NCBI GenBank assembly: GCA_946478865.1
Contig: CAMLDO010000002.1
Span: forward strand, 62,001 to 126,000
Length of the DNA stretch: 64,000 nucleotides
Direction of reading: 5' to 3'
Source: an uncultured Methylobacillus sp.
GTDB lineage: Bacteria > Pseudomonadota > Gammaproteobacteria > Burkholderiales > Methylophilaceae
Below, in pieces: positions 41,720 to 53,000 of this stretch. A model generated the notes under the pieces. The model did not search any database, was not told the origin of the DNA, and saw only the letters and a program-made list of their open reading frames with translations. The position numbers and the translations under genes were made by a program. The stretch's first letter is position 1. Every line of letters begins with the position of its first letter.

Positions 41720-44467
41720 ATGCAGGGCAGTAAGCATCACTCCGATCACTGGCACACCCTGTCGCCCGAGGAAGCTGTTGCGCGCCTGCAATCCGATACT
41801 CACCACGGCCTCGCCCCTGAGGAGGCGGAAAAGCGGCTGAAGCAGCACGGACCCAACCGCCTCCCCTCGCCGCCCCGTACTCCGGCCTGGCTGCGATTCC
41901 TGCTGCAATTTCACAACGTCCTGATCTACGTGATGATGGGGGCGGCGGCGATCACCGCCTTCCTCGGGCACTGGATCGACACTTCCGTACTGTTGGGCGC
42001 GGTAGTCATCAATGCCATCATCGGCTTCATCCAGGAAGGCAAGGCGCAACAGGCGCTGGACGCCATCCGGCAGATGCTCTCGCTGCGCAGCCTTGCATTG
42101 CGTGGAGGCGAGCGCATCGATATTTCCGCGGACACCCTGGTCCCCGGCGATATCGTGATGCTGGCTTCCGGCGACAAGGTTCCGGCCGACCTGCGGATCC
42201 TTTCCGCCAAGAGCCTGCACGTCAACGAATCCATCCTCACCGGCGAATCGGAAGTCGTGGAGAAATCCGTGCCTTCGGTCGAAGCCGAGGCGGGCGTGGG
42301 AGACCGATTCTGCATGCTCTACTCGGGCACGCTGATCGCTTCCGGCCAAGGCACGGGCATCGTGGTCGCGACTGGAGGAAAAACCGAGCTGGGACGTATC
42401 GGCGAAATGCTGGAGCAGGTGCACGAGGTCACGACTCCCCTGCTGCGTCAGATCGCGGTCTTCAGCCGCTGGCTGACGGCGGTCATCCTGCTGATGGCTG
42501 CGGGCAGTTTCATGCTCGGTGTGTTCTGGCGCGGGCATGCACCGGATGACATGCTGATGATGGTGGTGGCGCTGGCAGCCTCCGCCATTCCCGAAGGACT
42601 GCCCGCCATCATGACCATCACGCTCGCGATCGGGGTGCAGCGCATGGCGCACAGCAACGCCATCATCCGCCATCTGCCCGCGGTCGAAACCCTGGGAGCC
42701 GTCACCGTCATCTGCTCGGACAAGACCGGCACGCTCACCCGCAACGAAATGACCGTGCAGCGCCTCATCACGGCTGCCGGCATTTATGACGTTCGCGGCG
42801 TCGGCTATGCGCCGGAAGGCAGCATTCATGCCGAGAGTGGCGAGGCCGTCGAGGTCGAGGATGCGCCCCAACTCGCGCTCATCGCACGCGCCGCGCTACT
42901 TTGCAATGACGCCGCGCTGCATCATGACGGGCGGGATTGGCAGCTGGACGGCGACCCCACCGAAGGCGCCCTGCTCACGCTCGCAATGAAAGCGGGCCTG
43001 GATCTGGACGCTGAACGCCACGCCCTGCCGCGCACCGACGTGATCCCGTTTGAGTCCGAACACCGCCTGATGGCAACCTTGCATCACGACCATGAGAATC
43101 GCGCCTTTCTCTTCATCAAGGGTGCGCCCGAGCGCTTGATGGAGATGTGCGACCGGCAGGAGGACGGCAAGCCGATCGACGCCGATTACTGGCACAGCCA
43201 GGCAACCGACGCCGCCGGGCGCGGCCTGCGCCTGCTGGCAATCGCCAGCAAGCCGGCGGACGCCTCGCGCCGCGACCTCAATTTCTCCGACATCGCTTCC
43301 GGCTGCACATTGTTAGCGCTGGTCGGCATCATCGATCCTCCGCGAGATGAAGCAAAGGCCTCGGTCGCGCTGTGCCAGGACGCCGGCATCAAGGTCAAGA
43401 TGATCACCGGCGATCACGTGACCACGGCCAGTGCCATTGGTGCGCAATTGGGCATTGGCATCGGTCGGCCGGCGATGACCGGCTCGCAGATTGAAGCGAT
43501 GAGTGACGCCAAATTGCGCAAGGCGGTCGTCGAGGCAGATGTGTTCGCACGTGCAAGCCCCGTGCATAAGTTGCGCCTCGTGGAGGCCATGCAAGCCAAC
43601 GGCCAGGTGGTCGCGATGACCGGCGACGGGGTCAACGATGCCCCGGCGCTGAAACGCGCGGATGTCGGCGTGGCAATGGGGCGCAAGGGTACCGAAGCAG
43701 CCAAGGAAGCGGCGGCCATGGTGCTGACCGATGACAACTTCGCCACCATCGGCAATGCGGTGCGCGAGGGCCGCGGTATTTACGACAACATCCGCAAGTT
43801 CGTGCTGTTCATGCTGCCGACCAACGGCGGCGAAGGACTGGTGGTGATGGCCGCGATCCTGTTCGAGCTGATGCTGCCGCTGACGCCGGCACAGGTACTG
43901 TGGATCAATCTCATCACCTCCACCACGCTTGGCCTCGCGCTCGCTTTCGAACGTCCGGAGCGCGACGTCATGCGTCGCAAGCCGCGCAACCCGCGCGAGC
44001 CGCTGCTGTCCTGGTTTTTCGTCTGGCGCGTCATCATGGTTTCCCTGCTGATGATGACCGGCTCGCTCGGCCTCTTCCTGTGGGAGCTGGAGCGCGGTTC
44101 CAGCCTGGAAGCCGCCCGCACTATGGCAGTATGCGCCGTCGTGGTGTCCGAAATGTTCTACCTGCTCAATAGCCGCCACATCTACCGCTCGGTGCTGTCG
44201 CGGGAAGGGCTGTTCGGCAATCGCTACGTGCTCATGGCACTGGCTGCCTGCGCCCTGCTTCAGATTGCGTTCACTCATGCGGGGCCGTTGCAAAGCCTGT
44301 TCGGTTCAACCGATCTCAGCGCCGCGGAGTGGTCACGTGTCATCCTTGCCGGCGCCTTCGTGTTCATCGTCGCGGAAATCGAAAAAGCCGTGATCCGCCT
44401 CTTCAGGCGCAAATCGAATGGGCATTCCGGCCCCACCCCGCTGCATAAAGGAAGCGTACCTGCATGA
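41720..44467 (+). CDS. P-type cation-transporting ATPase (P2-like)
   Basis: Ion pump of 915 residues. It has an N-terminal cation ATPase domain (LSPEEAVARLQSDTHHGLAP), actuator TGES in ILTGESEVVEKS, PEGLP in the membrane helix 4 region, the phosphorylated Asp D334 in CSDKTGTLTRNEM, KGAPE in the nucleotide domain and TGDGVNDAPALKRADVGVAM. Membrane helix 6 has NLITSTTLGLALAFE rather than the Asp-containing sequence of Ca2+ pumps, so the ion (Ca2+, Na+, K+, H+ or other) is uncertain. The stop overlaps the next ATG (ATGA). Confidence 0.9.
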   Translation: MQGSKHHSDHWHTLSPEEAVARLQSDTHHGLAPEEAEKRLKQHGPNRLPSPPRTPAWLRFLLQFHNVLIYVMMGAAAITAFLGHWIDTSVLLGAVVINAIIGFIQEGKAQQALDAIRQMLSLRSLALRGGERIDISADTLVPGDIVMLASGDKVPADLRILSAKSLHVNESILTGESEVVEKSVPSVEAEAGVGDRFCMLYSGTLIASGQGTGIVVATGGKTELGRIGEMLEQVHEVTTPLLRQIAVFSRWLTAVILLMAAGSFMLGVFWRGHAPDDMLMMVVALAASAIPEGLPAIMTITLAIGVQRMAHSNAIIRHLPAVETLGAVTVICSDKTGTLTRNEMTVQRLITAAGIYDVRGVGYAPEGSIHAESGEAVEVEDAPQLALIARAALLCNDAALHHDGRDWQLDGDPTEGALLTLAMKAGLDLDAERHALPRTDVIPFESEHRLMATLHHDHENRAFLFIKGAPERLMEMCDRQEDGKPIDADYWHSQATDAAGRGLRLLAIASKPADASRRDLNFSDIASGCTLLALVGIIDPPRDEAKASVALCQDAGIKVKMITGDHVTTASAIGAQLGIGIGRPAMTGSQIEAMSDAKLRKAVVEADVFARASPVHKLRLVEAMQANGQVVAMTGDGVNDAPALKRADVGVAMGRKGTEAAKEAAAMVLTDDNFATIGNAVREGRGIYDNIRKFVLFMLPTNGGEGLVVMAAILFELMLPLTPAQVLWINLITSTTLGLALAFERPERDVMRRKPRNPREPLLSWFFVWRVIMVSLLMMTGSLGLFLWELERGSSLEAARTMAVCAVVVSEMFYLLNSRHIYRSVLSREGLFGNRYVLMALAACALLQIAFTHAGPLQSLFGSTDLSAAEWSRVILAGAFVFIVAEIEKAVIRLFRRKSNGHSGPTPLHKGSVPA

Positions 44468-45345
44468 CAGACTCTCGCCCTCTGCTCGCCCTCACCGACT
44501 TTTCAAGCAATGCCGATCAGGCCGTGCAGCGTGCCGCGTTGATGGCCGCTGCCCGGCATGTGCACCTCGACCTGCTGCATGTCATGAGCAGCAACGCGCT
44601 GCAGCTTCTGCAGGAATTTCTCGGCGTCGGCAGCGAGCGCGAAAACCGGTTGGTCGAGGAAGCGCGCCAGCAGCTGCGCCAGCTGGCCGATGGATTGCAG
44701 CGCGACTATAGCATCACAGCCACGCCGGAGCTCAGGATGGGCAACATACTGGACGAGGTACTGGCAGCTGCAGATCGGGCGCAGATGCTGGTGCTCGGAG
44801 CACATGGCAACAGCCCGTTGCGCGATGCCCTCATCGGCTCGCTGGCGCTGCGCGTACTGAGCAAATGTCGGCAGCCCATCCTCGTCGTCAAGCAGCCGCC
44901 GGAACAGGCCTACCGCCACGTGGTCGTTCCGGTGGATTTCTCGCCGCACTCCGCAGCAGCGCTGAAGATGGCTCTTGCCATGGCCCCGGAAGCGAGAATT
45001 ACGGTGATTCACGCGTTCGAAGTGCCTTTCGAAGGCAAGCTGATGCTGGCCGGTGCCAGTGAAGAGGAACTGCGCCGCTACCGCTCCGAAGCACAGCAAA
45101 AAGCACTGCGCGGAATCCGGCAGCTGCTGTCGGACATTCCGCAGAACGAGGTACCCCGCATCGTGCATCTGGTGGAACAGGCGGATCCCGCCGTCTTCAC
45201 GCTGGAGCAGGCGAAGGACTTCGACGCCGACTTGATCGTGATCGGCAAGCACGGGCGCTCGCTGATGGAGGAAATGCTGCTCGGCAGCGTCACGCGTCAC
45301 GTCCTGACCGATGCGGAGTGCGACGTGCTGGTTGCGCACGCCTGA
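44464..45345 (+). CDS. Tandem universal stress protein
   Basis: Protein of 293 residues with two UspA domains (about 1-145 and 150-293). Each ends with a nucleotide-binding motif: VLGAHGNSPLRDALIGSLAL in domain 1, VIGKHGRSLMEEMLLGSVTR in domain 2. Translational coupling (ATGA) to the ATPase suggests it reports on or regulates the transporter under stress. Last gene of the mltF-kef-ATPase-usp series. Confidence 0.92.
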   Translation: MTDSRPLLALTDFSSNADQAVQRAALMAAARHVHLDLLHVMSSNALQLLQEFLGVGSERENRLVEEARQQLRQLADGLQRDYSITATPELRMGNILDEVLAAADRAQMLVLGAHGNSPLRDALIGSLALRVLSKCRQPILVVKQPPEQAYRHVVVPVDFSPHSAAALKMALAMAPEARITVIHAFEVPFEGKLMLAGASEEELRRYRSEAQQKALRGIRQLLSDIPQNEVPRIVHLVEQADPAVFTLEQAKDFDADLIVIGKHGRSLMEEMLLGSVTRHVLTDAECDVLVAHA

Positions 45346-45356
45346 GCCGAAACATG

Positions 45357-45385
45357 AAAAACGCCGCCCGGTCGGGGCGGCGTTT
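45357..45385. terminator. Bidirectional terminator between usp and serS
   Basis: Stem AACGCCGCCC / GGGCGGCGTT with a short loop, flanked by A4 on the left and T3 on the right, between convergent genes. A smaller hairpin (CCGGCT TG AGCCGG, 45404-45417) follows closer to serS. Confidence 0.8.
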
Positions 45386-45430
45386 CTGGGATTGCTATCT
45401 CAACCGGCTTGAGCCGGCCAATTTATCGTA

Positions 45431-46780
<1,350 letters not shown>

Positions 46781-46820
46781 TTACCTGCCCGGATGGTTGC
46801 AGTGGAGGCTTCGACGAAAG

Positions 46821-48200
46821 CTAACCCTTTTTTCCCGCCTTGCGGTCGAGTTCGCGCAGGTGCGCAAGCTTGTCGCCGATCTTGCCTTCCAGCCCGCGCG
46901 GCGTCGGTTCGTAGAATTTCATCGGCGTCAGGTCGTCAGGGAAATACTGCTCGCCAGCCGCGTAAGCCTCCGGCTCGTCATGCGCATAGCGGTACTCCTT
47001 GCCGTAATTCAGTTCCTTCATGAGCTTGGTCGGCGCGTTGCGCAGATGCAGCGGCACCGAGCGTGACTTGTCCTGCGCGACAAAGGCCTTGGCCTTGTTG
47101 TAGGCCATGTAGGCCGCATTGCTCTTGGGCGCGACGGCGAGGTAGAGCACGGCATTGGACAGCGCCAGTTCGCCCTCGGGTGAGCCCAGCCGTTCGTAGA
47201 TTTCGCAAGCGGCGGAGGCGATTTCCGTCGCGCGCGGATCGGCGAGACCGATATCCTCGATCGCCATGCGCACGATACGGCGGCCGAGATAGAGCGGATC
47301 GGCCCCGCCATCCAACATACGCAAAAACCAGTAAAGCGCCGCATCCGGGCTGGACCCGCGGACCGACTTGTGCAAAGCTGAAATCTGGTCGTAAAACGCT
47401 TCGCCGCCCTTGTCGAAACGGCGCAGCTTGGACGCAAGCGTGCTGTTGAGGAAGGTTTCGTCGATATCGTTGACCTGCGCAGCATGCGCGGCATTGAACA
47501 GCTGCTCCAGGAAATTCAGCAGCCGGCGCGCATCGCCGTCGGCGTAAGCCAGCACCTGTTCGCGCACTTCCGGCGTTACCGCCAGCCCGCCAGATTCGAG
47601 CTGCAATGCACGGTCGAACAACACACCCAACTCCTGCTCGGTCAACGCCTGCAGCACGAACACCTGGGCACGCGACAACAGCGCGCTATTCACTTCGAAC
47701 GAGGGATTCTCGGTCGTCGCGCCAATAAAGGTAAACAGCCCGCTTTCCACGTAAGGCAGAAAGGCATCCTGCTGAGACTTGTTGAAACGATGCACTTCAT
47801 CGACGAACAGGATGGTCTTGCGGCCCGATTGCTGCAATGCATGCTGAGCGCGCTCCACCGCTTCGCGGATGTCCTTGACCCCTGACAGCACCGCCGACAA
47901 GGGAATGAAGTCCGCATCGGCGGTATTCGCAATGAGGCGCGCGAGCGTGGTCTTGCCCACGCCCGGCGGTCCCCACAGGATCATCGATGGCAGCTTGCCG
48001 GAAGTGAAGGCAAGGCGCAGGGGCTTTCCCTGTCCCAGAAGATGGCTTTGGCCGACGACTTCGTCCAGGGATTTGGGGCGCAAACGTTCCGCGAGTGGCG
48101 CTTGTGGCTCCGCTCCAGTGAACAATTGCCCGTAGCTGTTATTTTGTGCCGCCAAACCTGGTTCCTCGCCATGTCTGTGATTCAGCATTTTATCGCGCAT
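46821..48200 (-). CDS. rarA: Replication-associated recombination protein A (MgsA/RarA)
   Basis: AAA+ ATPase of 459 residues acting at stalled replication forks. Walker A GPPGVGKTT, Walker B ILFVDEVHRFNKSQQDAFL, sensor GATTENPSFEVNSALLSR, then the RarA C-terminal domain (DGGADPLYLGRRIVRMAIED, NAPTKLMKELNYGKEYRYAH). ATG 48200 is preferred, with GGGA 9 nt upstream; TTG 48215 is in frame. In many Betaproteobacteria rarA directly follows lolA, but here a TPS cassette separates them. Confidence 0.95.
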   Translation of the reverse strand: MRDKMLNHRHGEEPGLAAQNNSYGQLFTGAEPQAPLAERLRPKSLDEVVGQSHLLGQGKPLRLAFTSGKLPSMILWGPPGVGKTTLARLIANTADADFIPLSAVLSGVKDIREAVERAQHALQQSGRKTILFVDEVHRFNKSQQDAFLPYVESGLFTFIGATTENPSFEVNSALLSRAQVFVLQALTEQELGVLFDRALQLESGGLAVTPEVREQVLAYADGDARRLLNFLEQLFNAAHAAQVNDIDETFLNSTLASKLRRFDKGGEAFYDQISALHKSVRGSSPDAALYWFLRMLDGGADPLYLGRRIVRMAIEDIGLADPRATEIASAACEIYERLGSPEGELALSNAVLYLAVAPKSNAAYMAYNKAKAFVAQDKSRSVPLHLRNAPTKLMKELNYGKEYRYAHDEPEAYAAGEQYFPDDLTPMKFYEPTPRGLEGKIGDKLAHLRELDRKAGKKG

Positions 48201-48376
48201 ATCTACAATTCCCAATGCTGATTGAGCAGACTGTCTTTATCTACAATGCTCACATAACTGCAGACAAAAAAGTCGCGCAATTGACAAAAGACTCTATGGA
48301 ACTCATGCTTAACAAATAAATTAAAATTCAATACTTAAACATCGGAAGTCGCTGATAAAACAAGGGGATCAGCCTC

Positions 48377-50035
48377 ATGTACACCGGGCTAAAGATCAGG
48401 ACCATCATGATCGCTCTGTTAAGTGGCCTGGCACTCCTATCCGGCACAGAAAGCGATGCTGCCGCCATCGAGACATACACGACACCGTCCACGCCCAAAT
48501 TCGAGATCTCCGCCTTCCAAGTCGAAGGCAATACGCTGATACCGTCCGAAGAATTGCAGGCCGTCCTGGCTCCGTTTGTGGGCTCGTCGCGCGATTTCGG
48601 TGATGTGCAGAGCGCATTGCAGATGCTGCAGGGAGCCTATCAGGAGCGCGGCTACAGCGCTGTGCGCGTGCTACTGCCCGAGCAGGTGCTGGAAAACGGG
48701 ATCGTGCGCATCCAGATCATCCAGCAGAAGATCGTGTCGGTAAAGGCCACCGGCAATGATGTCTTCGATGACGAAAACATCATGCGGTCAGTCCCGGCAC
48801 TCAAGATCGGCGAACCGCCGAACGCGCGTGCCGTAGCACGCAATATCCGAGTTGCCAACGAGAACCCGAGCAAGTTCGCCACCGTGCATTTCAAATCCAG
48901 CGAACAATATCCCGACGGTATCGATGCCACCATCCGCATCATTGATGAAAAACCGCAAAAGCTCTTCTTCACACTGGACAATACCGGCAACCACCAGACC
49001 AAGGACCTCCGCATGGGGGTTGGTTACCAGAACTACAACCTGTTTAACCGCGACCACCGCCTGACCGCGCAATTCGTCACGTCCCCACAGTCCGACCTGA
49101 GCTTCCAAGACATGCGTATCTTCGCGCTGGGCTATACGATCCCGCTGTACGAGCAGGGCAACTCGCTGGATTTCTTTGCCGCCTACTCTGATGTGGATGC
49201 GGGCACACTGCTCGGCGGAGCTCTGGATATCACCAGCAAGGGCGCCTTGTTCGGCGCGCACTATAACTGGAACCTCAACCGCATCGGTAACTACCAGCAC
49301 AAACTGAATGTCGGACTGGATTACCGCAACTACGATCCCAATACCTCGTTCGGCGGCGTCAACCTCACGCCGGAAGTGACCGCCACCCCGGCCAGCGTGA
49401 CCTATTCGGGATTGTGGAAGGGCAGCGATCGGCAATGGGGATTCAACCTGGGCGTCATTGCGAACATCCCCGACTTGGCCAGCCACGGCAGCGAGGATGA
49501 TTTCGCTGCGCCACCGTGGCTGGCCGAGGACAATTTCAAGCGCTACACTTGGGGAGCGGATTTCGTTCAGAATTTCGCGACCGACTGGCAAGTACATTTG
49601 GCCGGCAATGGCCAGTTCGCCAGCGACCATCTGCACCCGGGCGAACAGTTCGGATTGGGCGGCATGGATTCCACACGCGGCTGGCATGAGCGTGCGTTCT
49701 CGGGCGACCGCGGTTATCGCTGGAGCCTGGAAGTAGTCAGCCCCAATTTTGGTCGCAGCCTGGTCGAAAAACTCAGCCTGAAAACGCTGGCCTTTTATGA
49801 TGTCGGACACGTATCCAACCTAAACAACGTGCTTGGCGACAAGGTCGGCAACCGCATCACCATCGGCAGTGTAGGCGTTGGACTGCGTCTGGCCTACGAC
49901 AAGCACCTGCTGGCGCGAGCCGACCTGGCGATGGTAGTGGATGGCGACAAGACTAACAGCGCCTCGGCCACTTATCAGCAAAGCCGCGACAGCGGCGATA
50001 CCTTCCTGCACTTCAGCCTAGGTTGGATCTGGTAG
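48377..50035 (+). CDS. TpsB outer-membrane transporter (second system)
   Basis: Two-partner secretion pore of 552 residues with a signal peptide (LLSGLALLSGTESDAAA), two POTRA domains (KFEISAFQVEGNTLIPSEEL and IVSVKATGNDVFDDENIMRS) and a barrel ending in SLGWIW. The usual lid-loop VRGY reads TRGW here (GGMDSTRGWHERAFSGDRGY). AAGGGG lies 10 nt before ATG 48377. It is followed 11 bp later by its TpsA. It is only distantly similar to the TpsB at 1810. Confidence 0.9.
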   Translation: MYTGLKIRTIMIALLSGLALLSGTESDAAAIETYTTPSTPKFEISAFQVEGNTLIPSEELQAVLAPFVGSSRDFGDVQSALQMLQGAYQERGYSAVRVLLPEQVLENGIVRIQIIQQKIVSVKATGNDVFDDENIMRSVPALKIGEPPNARAVARNIRVANENPSKFATVHFKSSEQYPDGIDATIRIIDEKPQKLFFTLDNTGNHQTKDLRMGVGYQNYNLFNRDHRLTAQFVTSPQSDLSFQDMRIFALGYTIPLYEQGNSLDFFAAYSDVDAGTLLGGALDITSKGALFGAHYNWNLNRIGNYQHKLNVGLDYRNYDPNTSFGGVNLTPEVTATPASVTYSGLWKGSDRQWGFNLGVIANIPDLASHGSEDDFAAPPWLAEDNFKRYTWGADFVQNFATDWQVHLAGNGQFASDHLHPGEQFGLGGMDSTRGWHERAFSGDRGYRWSLEVVSPNFGRSLVEKLSLKTLAFYDVGHVSNLNNVLGDKVGNRITIGSVGVGLRLAYDKHLLARADLAMVVDGDKTNSASATYQQSRDSGDTFLHFSLGWIW

Positions 50036-50046
50036 CGGAGACAGGC

Positions 50047-53000
50047 ATGGTCAAGACGATAAGCACACATAATCTTCTTTGCCAGGCAGTCAGCCTGTGC
50101 CTATGCGCAGGCGCCGCAGGAGCACAGGCGAACCCAGGAAGCGCTACTGTCGTCAGCGGCAGCGCCACCATAACCCAATCCGGCAGCACGCTCACCGTCG
50201 CCAACTCTCCCAACACGATCATCAACTGGCATGATTTCTCGATCGGCGTGGGTGAAACCACACAATTCATTCAGCAGAGCGCTGCTTCCGCTGTACTGAA
50301 CCGGGTAACCGGCGGCGATCCGTCGCAGATTCTCGGCACCCTGCAGTCGAACGGCCGGGTGTTCCTCATCAATCCGACCGGCATCATGTTCGGTGCAGGT
50401 GCCACGGTAAATGTGGCGGGGCTGGTCGCCTCCACGCTGAACATTTCCGATGCGGATTTCCTGTCCGGCAAGCATGCCTACAACGCCAATATCGCCAACC
50501 CCGGCAAGGTTTCCAATGCCGGAGAAATCCGCACCCCTACTGGCGGGTTCGTCTACCTGATCGGCGCACAGGTAGAGAACAGCGGGATGATTACAACGCC
50601 ATCGGGTGAAGCCGTCCTAGCTGCGGGGCATTCCGTGGAGCTGGTGGACTCCACCGATCCCTCCTTGCGCGTGACAGTCAGCGCCCATAGCCAGGATATC
50701 AATCTGAGTCAGATGATGGTGGACAACGACGGCGATATCTTTGCCGTCCTGAACAGCGGCCGCATATCGGCCAATACGGTCACCCAGGACGCCACCGGAA
50801 AGATATATTTCAAGTCGGCCGGGAATATCGAGACGACTAGCGGCAGCGTCGCCGAAGCGGCCGGCACCAGTACGCTGGATGGTGGTCATATTCAAGCGTT
50901 TGCCGGCCTGACTGGCGATTACAGCGGCTTCTTCGATATCTCGGGGCGCAACGGCGGCTTTCTGGAAACTTCCGCCGCATACCTTACCTTCGGCCGCATG
51001 GACTTCGATCTGCATGCGCTGAGTACCGGTGGCGTAGGGGGATCGTGGTTGCTGGATCCGTTCGACTTCGTCATCGGCAACTCCGAAGCCACGCTCATTT
51101 CGAATGCCATCAATGGCGGAGCTCTCAACATTACGATCGACACCGCAGCTGCCACAGCCACGGGAGCTGCGGTTAACGGGACTTCCGGCGTCGGAACCAT
51201 CACCATCAATGCTGATATTTCCGGCAGCAATAGCGACAATACGACCATCAACCTGATTTCGCACAGCGATATAACACTGAACGGCAAGATCAGCGGCAGC
51301 AATCTCGACGTCAATATCGACGCGGGCCAAAACGGCAACAACACCGCATCGGTGATTTTCGGATCCGGCGGGGGGATCGACATTGGCGGTGCAGCTGATG
51401 TGAAAGCCTATGGGGGCGGAAACATCACCATGAATTCAGCGGCCTTGATCAAGGCCAACAGCGTCACACTCAACACCGTCGGCGGCGACATTACGGCCTA
51501 TGTCAGCACTGCGACGCTGGATGCCGGGTCGATCACGAACAATGCTCCGAATACCAGCACAGTCAGCATTTACGACGATGCAGCCATCACAACCGCCAGC
51601 GTAGCCGTATCGAGCATCTGCACTGTTTGTGTCACGCTAATTACGACGCCATCCGGCAGCGCGAACCTGACGCTCTCCGCCAATCCAAATGTCAGCTCCT
51701 CCATCGACATGCTGGCCGCCTCCAACCAACTGACCTTCGCTCAATCGTCAACAACATTGCAGGGAGTCGACATCACCAGCAACGGCAATCTCACCGTCAC
51801 CGCCAACGATCTCGACCTGACCTTTGCCCTGGTACCAGTTGGCGGCGGCCTGTTCACGCAAAATCCCAGCCTGGTCATTCTCGACTCCGCCTCCGGGCAG
51901 TTGACGGTGAATGCAAACAATCTCACTGTCACCAACAGTAACCTCAATGCATCCTCGCTTTGCTCGGGCTGCGACCTGACCGTCAACGCCGCCAGCCTAA
52001 ACCTCACCGGCAACGGTACTCAAGGCAGATTCCTCAGTAGCAACAACCTAACCGTGAATGCCGGGGCTAACAGCGCAACCTTGACCCAGTTTATGATCGA
52101 TGGAGGCACCGTCAACTGGATTTCGGGGTTGCTCAATCTCGACAGCAGCTCTATCTTCGGCAGCAACTCGCTGACCTTGACGTCGGGCGACTTGAACCTG
52201 GATTCCAATGGTGGCGCGGGATCTCAAATTTATGGCGCCACGACCGCCATTCATGCAACAGACATCACATTAAACGCACTGAGCGGCTTGGGTGCAGATA
52301 CGGACATCAGCATCACTTCCGATTCCTTGCTGATCAACAATGTCAGCAGCATCTTCGCGGACGGGAACCTGACTATCGACAATAGCGGCCTGCTGTCCAT
52401 GGACAGTAGCTCGATCAGCGCATTCGGCACGACCAACAACATCAGCACTGGCACGCTGACACTTGGTACGGACGCCGTCATTGAGGGCTCCGGCGACCTC
52501 AATCTGACGGTCACCGGCGATTTGACCACACTCACCGCCTCCAATGCCGAGATCAATATGAACGGCGACGGGCTGATGAATATCGGCGGCGCATTTTCGC
52601 TCAATGACGTGTTGGTGAGCTACGGCGGCGGCCTGACCATGACGGCCGGCACGGTCACGCTGACCGACACCACGATGAATATCAATGGCGCACTCGATCT
52701 GCAGGTGGCTTCACTCAGCCTCGACAATTTCAGCGTTATCCAGGGCAATCAAGGCTTGACCATGGATATCATCGGCGCCTTCAGTCTGGATACCTCAACC
52801 ATCCAGGGTGGACAGACCAGCGGAGGAACAGCCATTCAGGCAGCCTCGCTGGACATGAACAACGCCGAGATCATTGCGGGCAGCGATCTCATCGTCAATA
52901 CCGGCACTGCCTCGCTAACCAATGCGACCGTCGATGCCAACGGAAGTCTCGACTTCTCGGCCAGCAGCATCACCATGAATAGCAGCAAGATCGGCGAAGC

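Noticed and set aside
41072..42871. 599-codon minus-strand frame
   Set aside because: Antisense to the antiporter and ATPase genes.
48201..48376. TTGACA at 48281 as a -35 box for the second tpsB
   Set aside because: The -10 candidate at the right spacing (CATGCT) is poor; not supported enough to list.
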